Assembly: GCA_017935345.1 (NCBI GenBank)
Contig: JAGBHU010000050.1
Location: 146,945-210,944 of the forward strand
Origin: Coprococcus sp.
GTDB lineage: Bacteria > Bacillota > Clostridia > Lachnospirales > Lachnospiraceae
Length of the DNA stretch: 64,000 bases
Reading direction: 5' to 3'
The notes under the pieces are model-generated. The model saw only the letters and a program-made list of their open reading frames with translations, did no database searches and had not been told where the DNA came from. This document shows, piece after piece, positions 16,357 through 25,040 of the stretch. A program made the translations under genes and the position numbers. Numbering within the stretch: position 1 is the first letter of the stretch; each line of letters begins with the position of its first letter.

Positions 16357-18009
16357 ATGTCATACATGGCATTATATAGAAAATGGAGACCCGATACATT
16401 TGAAGAGGTAAAGGGACAGGACCATATTGTAACGACATTAAAAAACCAGATAAAAAACGATAGAGTGGGACATGCATTTTTATTCTGCGGAACAAGAGGA
16501 ACCGGTAAAACATCTATAGCGAAGCTGTTTGCAAAAGCGGTAAACTGCGAGCATCCTGTGGACGGAAGTCCCTGTAATGCGTGTGCCGCCTGTAAGGCTA
16601 TTGCAAGTGGTGCGTCCATGAACGTGATAGAAATAGATGCTGCATCGAATAATGGTGTAGATAATATCAGACAAATACGCGAAGAAGTACAGTATCCTCC
16701 TACAGAGGGAAAATATAAGGTCTATATCATTGATGAGGTTCATATGCTTTCAGCGGGGGCCTTTAATGCCCTTCTTAAGACACTTGAGGAACCACCGTCA
16801 TATGTAATATTTATTTTAGCCACGACGGAGTCGCATAAGATTCCGATAACCATATCTTCAAGATGTCAGAAGTATGATTTTAGAAGAATATCCGTAGAGA
16901 CCATCTCAAACAGATTGATGGTACTCTTGGAGAGAGAGAAGATAGAAGCTGACAGGCGGGCTTTGGATTATATAGCGAAAGCGGCAGACGGGTCTATGAG
17001 AGATGCCTTGAGTATTCTGGATCAATGTATTGCTTTTAATCTGGGGCAGGGACTTACCTATGAAATGGTGTTGGAGACCATAGGCGCCGTTGACATAGAT
17101 ATATTTGACAGGCTGCTAAGGAAGGTTCTTGAACTTGATGTATCAGGTGCTGTTGATGTGATTGATGAGGTTGTATGGCAAGGCAGTGAGTTATCAAGAT
17201 TTGTCAGCGAATTCACATGGTTTCTGAGGAATATCCTTCTTGTAAAGGTATCACCTGAGGCTGATAAGAAGCTGGATATGTCAGTTGAGAATTTACAGCG
17301 GATTAAAGCACTGGCAGATAGGGTGGAGACGGAGACCCTCATACGTTATATCAATGTATTTTCCGATACAGGTGCAAATATAAAATATGCAGCTCAGAAG
17401 AGAGTTGTACTGGAGCTTGCCGTTATAAAGCTGTGCAAGCCTGAGATGGAGACGGATTATGACAGCCTGCTTGACAGAATAAGAGTGCTTGAGAAAAAGC
17501 TTGAACAGGGTAATAATGCAGTCGGCATTTCAGAGGAAACCGTAAAACAGTTGATGGCACAGATGTCTGAACATGGTAATGATACCGTAAATTTGCAGAC
17601 GGATGCCACAGAAAATAGTGAAGATGCCGGCACAAGGCTTTCAAATCATCTTAAGAATACGCTTCCGGAAGCGGATTATAATGAGCTTGTGGAATTTGTT
17701 GAGCAGTGGGATATCATCACCTCGGGATATCAACGAATTACAAGGGGCTTCCTTGACAAAGCAAGAATTAATTTGGATGAGGAAAATAAGGGACTGCTGC
17801 TTACATTTATTGATGAGCCTGAAAGTAAAAGGGCGATTGAATATTTCAAAAATAAGGAGCGCATGGCAATATTGAAGGAGCATATAGAAGAAGCTACAGG
17901 CAGACGGGTAAATATTGCTGTGAGAGTTGTTTCAGATGACAGGGAAGCTAAAAAAAATGTAGATGAAAATAATCTTTTAAAGATCAATTTTAAAATAGAT
18001 TATAAATAG
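16357..18009 (+). CDS. dnaX: DNA polymerase III subunits gamma and tau
   Basis: A 550-residue clamp-loader ATPase. It shows Walker A (GTRGTGKTS), a four-Cys zinc module (C-x8-C-x2-C-x2-C in NCEHPVDGSPCNACAAC), Walker B (IIDEVHML), the Ser-Arg-Cys sensor region (TISSRCQKY) and domain III. It loads the beta clamp onto DNA at the replication fork. Start ATG 16357 has CGGAGG upstream. The C-terminal tau-specific part is short. The gene is followed by ybaB and recR, a classic conserved trio. Confidence 0.95.
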   Translation: MSYMALYRKWRPDTFEEVKGQDHIVTTLKNQIKNDRVGHAFLFCGTRGTGKTSIAKLFAKAVNCEHPVDGSPCNACAACKAIASGASMNVIEIDAASNNGVDNIRQIREEVQYPPTEGKYKVYIIDEVHMLSAGAFNALLKTLEEPPSYVIFILATTESHKIPITISSRCQKYDFRRISVETISNRLMVLLEREKIEADRRALDYIAKAADGSMRDALSILDQCIAFNLGQGLTYEMVLETIGAVDIDIFDRLLRKVLELDVSGAVDVIDEVVWQGSELSRFVSEFTWFLRNILLVKVSPEADKKLDMSVENLQRIKALADRVETETLIRYINVFSDTGANIKYAAQKRVVLELAVIKLCKPEMETDYDSLLDRIRVLEKKLEQGNNAVGISEETVKQLMAQMSEHGNDTVNLQTDATENSEDAGTRLSNHLKNTLPEADYNELVEFVEQWDIITSGYQRITRGFLDKARINLDEENKGLLLTFIDEPESKRAIEYFKNKERMAILKEHIEEATGRRVNIAVRVVSDDREAKKNVDENNLLKINFKIDYK

Positions 18010-18035
18010 TAAAGCAAATTTAAGGAGGACTAACA

Positions 18036-18386
18036 ATGGCTAAAAGAGGAGGATTTAATGCGGGAATGATGCCTGGCAATATGAACAATCTTATGAAACA
18101 GGCACAGAGAATGCAGAAGCAGATGGAAGAGACGACAAAGGAGCTGGAAGATAAGATCTATGAGTCTTCGGTTGGTGGCGGAGTCGTTACTGCGAAAGTA
18201 TCAGGTAAGAAAGAGCTTATGGAAATAAAGTTAAATCCTGAAGTTGTAGACCCTGAGGATATTGAGACATTGGAGGACCTTATTTTGTCTGCAGTAAATG
18301 AGGCCTTTAGAATGCAGGATAAGGATTACAATGACAATATGTCTAAGATATCCGGTGGTATGGGACTTGGAGGATTACCTTTCTAA
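18036..18386 (+). CDS. ybaB: nucleoid-associated protein, YbaB/EbfC family
   Basis: A 116-residue protein with the family pattern: Gly/Met-rich start, a helix [19 protein letters not shown], the strand region [29 protein letters not shown], and a Gly-rich C-terminus. It probably binds DNA as a dimer and works with recR. The ribosome site AAGGAGG is optimal. The stop codon overlaps the recR start by one base. Confidence 0.93.
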   Translation: MAKRGGFNAGMMPGNMNNLMKQAQRMQKQMEETTKELEDKIYESSVGGGVVTAKVSGKKELMEIKLNPEVVDPEDIETLEDLILSAVNEAFRMQDKDYNDNMSKISGGMGLGGLPF

Positions 18387-18982
18387 TGGATGTTTACGGT
18401 GGAGAAGTAAATAAATTGATAGAGGAGCTGGGCAGACTTCCGGGTATAGGTTCAAAGACTGCACAGAGACTGGCATTTCATATTATCAATATGCCGGAGG
18501 ATAGCGCTACAGCCCTGGCTGATTCTATTATGAATGCAAAAAGGAATATAAAATACTGCAAATGCTGTTATACTATTACTGACAGGGAAATTTGTCCTAT
18601 ATGCAGTGCGCCGGGCAGAAATCATAAAGTTATTATGGTGGTCGAGACACCGAGAGATTTGGCTGCTTATGAGAGAACGGGGAGCTTTGACGGGATATAT
18701 CATGTTCTTCATGGTGTGATTAACCCGGCTCTTGGTATAGGTCCGGCAGATATTAAGATAGCAGAGCTGATGAAAAGGCTTCAGGAGGATGTCGATGAGC
18801 TGATTATAGCTACAGGCTCAGGGCCTGAGGGTGAAGCGACGGCTATGTATATTTCCAAACTGGTAAAACCCGCAGGTATCAGGGTCAGCCGTATAGCCAG
18901 CGGAGTACCGGTTGGCGGTGATTTGGAATGTATCGATGAAGTAACCTTGTTGCGTGCGCTTGAAGGCAGGGTTTATTTATAA
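18386..18982 (+). CDS. recR: recombination protein RecR
   Basis: A 198-residue recombinational repair protein. It has an N-terminal helix-hairpin-helix ([16 protein letters not shown]), a four-Cys zinc finger ([16 protein letters not shown]), and a Toprim domain ([16 protein letters not shown] ... [11 protein letters not shown]) with a Walker-B-like C-terminus ([19 protein letters not shown]). With RecF/RecO it loads RecA at gaps. Length is normal. Confidence 0.96.
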   Translation: MDVYGGEVNKLIEELGRLPGIGSKTAQRLAFHIINMPEDSATALADSIMNAKRNIKYCKCCYTITDREICPICSAPGRNHKVIMVVETPRDLAAYERTGSFDGIYHVLHGVINPALGIGPADIKIAELMKRLQEDVDELIIATGSGPEGEATAMYISKLVKPAGIRVSRIASGVPVGGDLECIDEVTLLRALEGRVYL

Positions 18983-19006
18983 TTTACAAAGAAAGAGGTG
19001 CAAGAT

Positions 19007-20080
19007 ATGTTAAGAGTTGGATTTCTTACCAGCGGTGGTGATTGTCAGGCGTTGAATGCCACTATGAGAGGTATTGCAAAGGGGCTTTATGAGCTCTTTG
19101 ATGAGGTTGAAATTTACGGATTTCTGGAAGGCTATAAGGGCCTTATGCGTGGAAATTATGTGAAGATGAAGCCTGCAGATTTTTCGGGAATTATTACAAA
19201 GGGCGGTACGATTTTAGGAAGCTCAAGACAGCCGTTTAAATTAATGGGAGAGCCTACAGAAGATGGACTTGATAAGGTAAAGTCTATGAAAGAGACTTAC
19301 AAGAAGCTTAAGCTCAACTGCTTGTGCGTATTAGGCGGTAACGGTTCTCAGAAAACCGCAAATCTTCTTAGTGAAGAAGGACTTAATGTAATAGGTCTGC
19401 CAAAGACAATTGATAATGATTTGTGGGGAACCGATATGACATTTGGTTTCCAGAGTGCAGTTGATATTGCAACTGATACGATTGATTGTATTCATACAAC
19501 GGCAGCTTCTCATAACAGAATCTTTATCGTAGAGATTATGGGACATAAAGTAGGCTGGATTACACTTCATGCAGGTATTGCAGGCGGTGCAGACGTAATT
19601 CTTCTTCCGGAGATACCATATGATATTAAGAAGGTTTATGAAGCGATAGACAAGAGAACGAAAAATAAGAAGGGATTTACCATTCTGGCTGTTGCAGAGG
19701 GTGCTGTTTCCAAGGAAGTTGCGGAGCTTCCTAAGAAGAAGAGAAAAGAGGCTATTGCAAACAGACCATATCCGTCAGTTGCATACGAGCTTGCGGACAA
19801 GCTGAAGGAATTTACAAATCAGGATATCAGAATTGCCATACCGGGCCATACGCAGAGAGGTGGAAGCCCTGATGCATATGACAGAGTGATATCTTCAAGA
19901 TTTGGTGCAAAGGCGGCTGAATTGATTAAGGCAAAGGATTTTGGAAAACTGGTTGTATTCCTGAATAATGAAGTGACGGCCATACCGCTTTCGGAGTCGG
20001 CAGGTAAATTGAAATATGTATCTCCTGATGATGATATTGTCAGAGAGGCAAGAACCTTGGGAATTTCATTTGGCGATTAA
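19007..20080 (+). CDS. pfkA: 6-phosphofructokinase
   Basis: A 357-residue enzyme that phosphorylates fructose 6-phosphate. Motifs seen are LTSGGDCQALNA near the N-terminus, GGNGSQKTA at the nucleotide loop, PKTIDND with the catalytic Asp, and the substrate region IPGHTQRGGSPDAYD. The glycine in GGNG is the ATP-type state, whereas Lys in PKTIDND is common in pyrophosphate-dependent and mixed clades, so the phosphate donor cannot be decided by eye. ATG 19007 follows AAAGAGGTG; upstream in-frame GTG 18998 is part of that site. Confidence 0.9.
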   Translation: MLRVGFLTSGGDCQALNATMRGIAKGLYELFDEVEIYGFLEGYKGLMRGNYVKMKPADFSGIITKGGTILGSSRQPFKLMGEPTEDGLDKVKSMKETYKKLKLNCLCVLGGNGSQKTANLLSEEGLNVIGLPKTIDNDLWGTDMTFGFQSAVDIATDTIDCIHTTAASHNRIFIVEIMGHKVGWITLHAGIAGGADVILLPEIPYDIKKVYEAIDKRTKNKKGFTILAVAEGAVSKEVAELPKKKRKEAIANRPYPSVAYELADKLKEFTNQDIRIAIPGHTQRGGSPDAYDRVISSRFGAKAAELIKAKDFGKLVVFLNNEVTAIPLSESAGKLKYVSPDDDIVREARTLGISFGD

Positions 20081-20092
20081 TAATCACATAAG

Positions 20093-20141
20093 TCTCCCTG
20101 TTTGCATATTAAAATAATAGATAATATTGCAAATAGGGAGA
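20093..20141 (+). promoter_or_regulatory. long hairpin that covers the ribosome site of the next gene
   Basis: TCTCCCTGTTTGCATATTA (20093-20111) pairs with 20122-20141 around a ten-base loop, with one bulge and one G-U type mismatch. The ribosome site AGGGAG (20135-20140) lies inside the 3' arm, six bases before ATG 20147, so folding would hide it. It could also act as a weak terminator for the kinase gene. Confidence 0.6.
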
Positions 20142-20146
20142 TTTGT

Positions 20147-20668
20147 ATGAATAACGATTATAAGTATATTCCGTATAGTCAGGAAGATGAAAATCTGAGG
20201 GGACTGATAAAAAATGGTAATGTATATAATATGAAAATGGGCATGTCCGGCATATTGCTGCCGGATGAACCGTATACGGATATTGATGAAGCATGGCGGG
20301 ACCTTAAGGTAATAAAGGAAATGTATCCTGCCAAAATTCGTATGATTAGTGCTATGGTGGAAGATGAGTGTGACAAGCTGGAGTATGACGGCAGTCCGAT
20401 GCTGGCAGAATATCCTGATAAGGAGCAGATGCGAAAAATAGCCAGAGAAATATATGAGAAAATGGATATTAAGGATGATGTGGAATTTCCGGATGATTCA
20501 GACGATGAAACAGATGATATGGCAGCATCATTTAACCCACCGCCATATGTACCACAGGGACCGGGCTGCGTAAATTGTATGATGAGAAATATTATCGAAC
20601 TTCTGGTTTGTAATGAATTTTATTGTAGACGAGACAGATACAGGAGACGAAGAAGAAGGTTTTATTAG
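20147..20668 (+). CDS. hypothetical protein with acidic middle and Cys/Arg-rich tail
   Basis: A 173-residue protein. Residues 1-40 are polar; about 40-105 form a helical, conserved-looking domain (YPAKIRMISAMVEDECDKLEYDGSPM); then comes an acidic Asp-rich stretch, a Pro-rich turn, and a tail with GPGCVNCMMRN followed by RRDRYRRRRRR. Similar small proteins with Arg-rich ends are known in Clostridia and some are linked to spores, but I do not recognise this one well enough to name it. ATG 20147 is used because AGGGAG lies six bases upstream. The stop overlaps the GTG start of the next gene by one base. Confidence 0.6.
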   Translation: MNNDYKYIPYSQEDENLRGLIKNGNVYNMKMGMSGILLPDEPYTDIDEAWRDLKVIKEMYPAKIRMISAMVEDECDKLEYDGSPMLAEYPDKEQMRKIAREIYEKMDIKDDVEFPDDSDDETDDMAASFNPPPYVPQGPGCVNCMMRNIIELLVCNEFYCRRDRYRRRRRRFY

Positions 20669-23262
20669 TGAAGAAAATTACAAATGTACTGATTAGAGTT
20701 ATAGTAATGATAATTGTATTTATTGTTGCTGTACATTTTTTTAATAAATTTGAAAACAGAGCGTATGAAAATCTGGCAACGGAGATGGAGGAGGCACAGC
20801 TCCCGCTTGCCTATATCAGATATGGTGACAGCTATATTAACTGTATGCATGGGTATACTGCGCCGATAGATACTACTTTGCTTAGAGACAGCATAACGCC
20901 TATTGATGAGAATAAAAATGTGTCTATCGTAATAGATGATAAGGAAGATTATGCAAAGTCTTATGCATATGAACTGCGGTCAATAGCAGGAGATTCTCTG
21001 ATCGAAAATGGAGAGCTTGAGGTAGTAGAGAGAGCAGAGGGGAATAAATGGCTCGAAGTGCATATTTCCATGGATATTGAACCGGATATGGAATATATGC
21101 TGGTTATTAAGTTGACAGGTGATGATGACCAGATCGTAAGATATTATACAAGGGTGGTAGTAAATGCGGATTACCATGCAGATTCTTTGCTGAAGTTTGT
21201 GGAGGATTTTCATGCTGCCACATATGATTTTACAGGGAATAAGGAAGACTCCATGATATATCCATATCAGGAGGAATATAACAGTCAGGAACATGAGCCA
21301 CTTCCTGATTATGGGCTTGGTCATGTGAATTTGGGTTCATCATACGAGTATCTTACATGGAATGGATTAAATCCAATGGTAATAACATCGATTATTCCAA
21401 GTATCAAGGAAATAGATGTTAATTATGCGGTAATAGAGCTGGATTATAAAATGATGACAACTACACGGGAAGATGTAACCAGCTATTATACAACGAAGGA
21501 ATATTATCAGGTCAGTTATAATGACGGAAACATATTCCTTATGAATTTTGACAGATATGTAGATGAATATTTCAGTAGGAATGAAATTGACTCGTTAAAT
21601 AATGTTTACGAGATAGGAATCGTATCGGACCCATTTCCTGATTACAGATACAGTTCAGATAATAAAAAACTGGCTTTTGTAAGGAACGGACAGCTATGGA
21701 TGTATAATTACAGTAAGAATCAGATATCCCTTGTATATAGTTTTTGGATGGATGATTTTGAAAATGCCACAAATACCTATGACAACTACGATATCAATAT
21801 CATATCGATGGATGATGATGCCAATATATGTTTTGCCGTTTACGGATATATGAATAGAGGGACCCATGAGGGTAGAATGGGCATTGCATTGTATGAATTT
21901 AATTCGGAGCGCTTTGAACTGGATGAGCTTTTGTTTGTTGAAAGCGATGTTCCGTATGAAGTTATGAGGAGCCAGCTTTCAAAGCTTACCTATTATGATG
22001 GTTCCGGTTTTTATTTTATGCTGGGAAATAAAATAAATAAAATTGATATTGCCGATAAACAGATATCATATATTGTTGACGGTATATCGGCAAACAATAT
22101 TTATGCCTCCGGAAATATGGAGGTTATAGCGTATGGTATTAGTGACAATCAGGTTGAGAACAATAAACTGATGCTGCAAAATCTTAAGACGGGAAATCGT
22201 TATGAAATAAGCGCTTCGGCAAATGAATGTCTGATTTGCTATGGATTTAAGGACTCTGATATGATATATGGTGTAGCAGATATCGCTGACAGTAATGTTT
22301 TAAAAGATACAAAATCTTTTGACAGTACGCGGCTTACCGATGACAATAAAAATGTTATACCGTCGACACGTATCTATATCATGGATGAAAACGGAAATCA
22401 GATCAAGGAATATAAAAAATCGGATTATTATGTTGCACAGGTGGATATAGAAACGGATTTGTTATATCTTACCAGATGCAAGAAAAACGGAGAAAAGTTT
22501 GTGGCAGCTTCGGATGATTTCATTACTTTTAAAGAGGATGAAAAGAATCAGGGCATAAAAGCTGAATTCAGACTATCCGAAAACGGATATTCAAAGCTAT
22601 ATTTTACGGTTCCTGATGGCATATATCTTACCTATGTACCTAATCTGAATATTACAAAGAGTAAGGTAAAGGATGAGATTGTAAGCATGGTAGTATCCGT
22701 ACCGAACGAGGGCGCTAATTATATGGTATATAATAATCTGGGATTGGCAAAGATATATGCTGTGGCGGGAGATGCCATTAACTATGCTATTGATATATCA
22801 GGAATTGTTGTATCGAAAAATGGTGAAGTTATATATAGAAGGACGGAGAATGAGGAGTATAACACGATTGCATCTGCCATATTCCATCATAGTTCAAAGA
22901 GTGTAACGGACTCCCTTCAGGATTGCCTGTATATGGTACTCAATTATCAGGGTGTAAACGTTTCTTATGATGAGCTTACGGGTTATACGGATGCAACAGA
23001 GGTTTTGAACACATATGGTAAGTATGAGGGTGTAGATATATCAGGTCTCAGTCTTGAACTTGTATTAGGTTATGTCGGTAACAATATACCTGTTATCAGT
23101 CGAATCAGTGATGGAAGATATGTATTGGTAGTAAGCTATAATAGCACAGATGTAAGATATTATGACCCGGTTTTAGATGAAGAAGTTGTAAAATCCCGAA
23201 CAGCATATGAGGGAATGATGGAATCAGGTGGAAATGAGTTATATAGCTATGTGGCTAATTAG
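20668..23262 (+). CDS. large exported protein, beta-propeller-like with C39-like C-terminal domain
   Basis: An 864-residue protein with an N-terminal membrane helix (about residues 7-25), followed by a long Tyr/Asp-rich, beta-strand-rich region suggesting a propeller or repeated beta domain. The last 115 residues resemble a C39-type peptidase domain: a Cys in DSLQDCLYMVLNYQG, then ELVLGYVGNNIPVISRI and YVLVVSYNSTDVRYYDPV. The catalytic His normally found just before this last strand is absent (GRYVLVV), so the domain may be inactive. The GTG start overlaps the preceding stop by one base, implying coupling. Likely anchored outside the cell; role unknown. Confidence 0.65.
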   Translation: MKKITNVLIRVIVMIIVFIVAVHFFNKFENRAYENLATEMEEAQLPLAYIRYGDSYINCMHGYTAPIDTTLLRDSITPIDENKNVSIVIDDKEDYAKSYAYELRSIAGDSLIENGELEVVERAEGNKWLEVHISMDIEPDMEYMLVIKLTGDDDQIVRYYTRVVVNADYHADSLLKFVEDFHAATYDFTGNKEDSMIYPYQEEYNSQEHEPLPDYGLGHVNLGSSYEYLTWNGLNPMVITSIIPSIKEIDVNYAVIELDYKMMTTTREDVTSYYTTKEYYQVSYNDGNIFLMNFDRYVDEYFSRNEIDSLNNVYEIGIVSDPFPDYRYSSDNKKLAFVRNGQLWMYNYSKNQISLVYSFWMDDFENATNTYDNYDINIISMDDDANICFAVYGYMNRGTHEGRMGIALYEFNSERFELDELLFVESDVPYEVMRSQLSKLTYYDGSGFYFMLGNKINKIDIADKQISYIVDGISANNIYASGNMEVIAYGISDNQVENNKLMLQNLKTGNRYEISASANECLICYGFKDSDMIYGVADIADSNVLKDTKSFDSTRLTDDNKNVIPSTRIYIMDENGNQIKEYKKSDYYVAQVDIETDLLYLTRCKKNGEKFVAASDDFITFKEDEKNQGIKAEFRLSENGYSKLYFTVPDGIYLTYVPNLNITKSKVKDEIVSMVVSVPNEGANYMVYNNLGLAKIYAVAGDAINYAIDISGIVVSKNGEVIYRRTENEEYNTIASAIFHHSSKSVTDSLQDCLYMVLNYQGVNVSYDELTGYTDATEVLNTYGKYEGVDISGLSLELVLGYVGNNIPVISRISDGRYVLVVSYNSTDVRYYDPVLDEEVVKSRTAYEGMMESGGNELYSYVAN

Positions 23263-23333
23263 ATATCCGGTAAAGGTAATAAGATTGCTGTTATAATGAT
23301 ACCTTTGGCAGGATATGCATATTCCATAATATA

Positions 23334-23380
23334 AAAAGAGCCCTAAATGATACAAATATCGTATCATTTAGGGCTTTTAT
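23334..23380. terminator. bidirectional terminator between convergent genes
   Basis: GAGCCCTAAATGATAC pairs with GTATCATTTAGGGCT around AAATATC, flanked by A-rich sequence on the left and TTTTAT on the right. It serves the 864-residue protein gene on plus and the ferredoxin gene on minus. Confidence 0.85.
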
Positions 23381-23396
23381 AAAATTGTGTATAGGA

Positions 23397-23567
23397 TTAC
23401 TCCTCTGATATAGTGCCAACTGGGCATGAACCAGCACACGCACCACAAGAAATACACTGTGAACCATCAATTACAAATACGCCGCCGTTCTCGCTGATAG
23501 CGCCAACTGGACATGAACCAGCACATGATCCACAACCGATACATGAATCTCCAATAACAAATGCCAT
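23397..23567 (-). CDS. 2[4Fe-4S] ferredoxin
   Basis: A 56-residue bacterial ferredoxin. Two clusters are built from CIGCGSCAGSCPVGAI and CISCGACAGSCPVGTI, each a C-x2-C-x2-C-x3-CP motif. It carries low-potential electrons in the cytoplasm, for example to hydrogenase or radical-SAM enzymes. AAAAGGAGGACA precedes the ATG. It lies downstream of the PFL-activating enzyme on the same strand but has its own promoter-like sequence. Confidence 0.95.
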   Translation of the reverse strand: MAFVIGDSCIGCGSCAGSCPVGAISENGGVFVIDGSQCISCGACAGSCPVGTISEE

Positions 23568-23606
23568 CTAGTTGTCCTCCTTTTAAGTAATATTAATCAT
23601 ATCATT

Positions 23607-23635
23607 ATTTTAAAACAAAATACGCCATATATCAA
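23607..23635 (-). promoter_or_regulatory. promoter of the ferredoxin gene
   Basis: On the minus strand TTGATA (23635-23630) and TAAAAT (23612-23607) are 17 bp apart, about 40 bp before the ferredoxin ATG. Confidence 0.6.
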
Positions 23636-23715
23636 GTAATAATAATTATTTTCAATTATTTGTCATTTTTTCGACAATACTGATTTAAAAAATAAAGTTT
23701 GCTGAAAAGGTAAAT

Positions 23716-24477
23716 TTACTTCCCTGCGTGAATCTCGTTGCGGCGTTCCTTCATGGCCTCCAAAATAATATTCTGAGCTTCGGCCGCCTCTTTATTGGAA
23801 AGAGCCTTTACACCTTTTAGCGGGTATTCAATACCTAATTTTTCATATTTTGTAATTCCCATTGTATGATACGGCAATACTTCAAGCTGGTTAATATTTT
23901 GCAGTTCAGCCATGAAATAACCAAGTTTTTTCAGGTATTCAGGGTTGTATGTAATATCGGGAACGATAACGTGCCTGATACGAATAAGATTTCCCTGTTC
24001 ATTTGCATATCTTGCAAAGTCCAAAATGTTGTCAAGAGGCTGCTTGGTGAGCTTCTTGTGTTCTTCAGGGTCGATATGCTTGATATCCAGCATAATAAGG
24101 TCTGTAGACTTCAGCAATCGTTCGTATTTAGCAAGTATTTCCGGATTGTTTCTTCTGAACATGATACCGGAGGTATCAAGACATGTATGGATATTACGTT
24201 TCTTGGCTGCCTCAAACAATTCTATAAGAAAATCAATCTGCATCAGCGGTTCGCCACCGGTAGCAGTAATACCTCCGTTTGTATAGAAGGTTTTTAAGGA
24301 TTCATATTGCTCAAGCAGTTCATCTACGGTTTTTTCCTCGCCGCCCGCCATATCCCATGTATCAGGATTGTGGCAGTACATACATCTCATCGGGCATCCC
24401 TTAAAAAATATCACATAACGCATGCCCGGACCGTCTACAGTACCGCAAGTTTCTATTGAATGAATGTGTCCTATCAT
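23716..24477 (-). CDS. pflA: pyruvate formate-lyase-activating enzyme (radical SAM)
   Basis: A 253-residue radical SAM enzyme that abstracts a hydrogen from the active-site glycine of PFL. The cluster motif C-x3-C-x2-C is visible in FKGCPMRCMYCHN, followed by TATGGEPLMQ and a conserved LDIKH strand. It is transcribed after the glycyl-radical gene with a stem-loop between them. Length is normal for PflA. Because PFL is divided here, its substrate is presumably Gly54 of the 79-residue protein, alone or in complex. Confidence 0.95.
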   Translation of the reverse strand: MIGHIHSIETCGTVDGPGMRYVIFFKGCPMRCMYCHNPDTWDMAGGEEKTVDELLEQYESLKTFYTNGGITATGGEPLMQIDFLIELFEAAKKRNIHTCLDTSGIMFRRNNPEILAKYERLLKSTDLIMLDIKHIDPEEHKKLTKQPLDNILDFARYANEQGNLIRIRHVIVPDITYNPEYLKKLGYFMAELQNINQLEVLPYHTMGITKYEKLGIEYPLKGVKALSNKEAAEAQNIILEAMKERRNEIHAGK

Positions 24478-24495
24478 TTAAAATCTCCTGTTATG

Positions 24496-24531
24496 ATAAT
24501 AAAGGCAAGGGCAAATGCCCCTGCCTTTATC
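24496..24531 (-). terminator. intra-operon hairpin between the glycyl-radical gene and pflA
   Basis: On the minus strand AAAGGCAGGGGCA pairs with TGCCCTTGCCTTT around a tight loop, followed by ATTATC. It has the shape of a partial terminator and would lower pflA expression relative to the PFL genes. Confidence 0.65.
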
Positions 24532-24554
24532 GTTTGTCCGTAAATGTATTTTAA

Positions 24555-24794
24555 TTACATTGACTCATGGAATGTTCTTGAAATAACATCTGCCTGCTGC
24601 TCTGGGGTAAGCTTGATAAAGTTTACTGCATAACCGGAAACACGAATTGTAAGCTGTGGGTAATTCTCCGGATGCTTCTGAGCATCTAATAATGTATCAC
24701 GATTTAATACATTTACATTGAGGTGGTAACCACCATCTGCAATATAACCATCTAACATATTTACTAAATTGTCTACCTGCTGTGTAGCTGCCAT
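24555..24794 (-). CDS. stand-alone glycyl-radical subunit of pyruvate formate-lyase
   Basis: A 79-residue protein that matches the C-terminus of ordinary PFL: a helix [16 protein letters not shown], then [34 protein letters not shown] with radical Gly54, and the usual end RTFHESM. E. coli has a similar free protein (YfiD/GrcA), but there it is a spare for a full-length PFL. Here the catalytic gene upstream lacks this part, so this gene should supply the only glycyl radical. AAGGAGG stands before the ATG. It is third in the operon. Confidence 0.9.
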   Translation of the reverse strand: MAATQQVDNLVNMLDGYIADGGYHLNVNVLNRDTLLDAQKHPENYPQLTIRVSGYAVNFIKLTPEQQADVISRTFHESM

Positions 24795-24808
24795 TATTCT
24801 AATCCTCC

Positions 24809-25024
24809 TTAATCTTTATATAATTCCTCGTCCATTCCGTCCATTAAAGTGGGAACGCTGCAAGCGAGATCCCCTTTTGCACAGTCAAGACATCCTAATG
24901 TTTCTTCGGTCTTCTGGCCTGCCGCAACGGTTTCATCGATGGAAACATTAACGTGACCATGACCGTTACCTATCATGTTATCTAACATTGCAACAATGTC
25001 ATCTACCTGATTTTTATCTGCCAT
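24809..25024 (-). CDS. 71-residue paralogue of the PFL glycyl-radical segment with Cys-rich tail
   Basis: The first 30 residues ([23 protein letters not shown]) align with the start of the 79-residue glycyl-radical protein ([23 protein letters not shown]). The remainder has lost the radical loop and instead carries Cys45, Cys48 and Cys55 in [12 protein letters not shown] and an acidic end. It has its own GGAGG site overlapping the catalytic gene's stop. I do not recognise a named family. Position and homology suggest a third PFL component: a docking or inhibitory subunit, a quencher protecting the radical, or a redox sensor; these are guesses. Confidence 0.75.
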   Translation of the reverse strand: MADKNQVDDIVAMLDNMIGNGHGHVNVSIDETVAAGQKTEETLGCLDCAKGDLACSVPTLMDGMDEELYKD

Positions 25025-25040
25025 GATAAACCTCCAATAA

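Noticed and set aside
24795..25040. Frameshift in a normal pflB gene as the cause of the split
   Set aside because: Each of the three ORFs has its own ribosome site and ATG, and the middle ORF is a diverged paralogue rather than a continuation of the enzyme.
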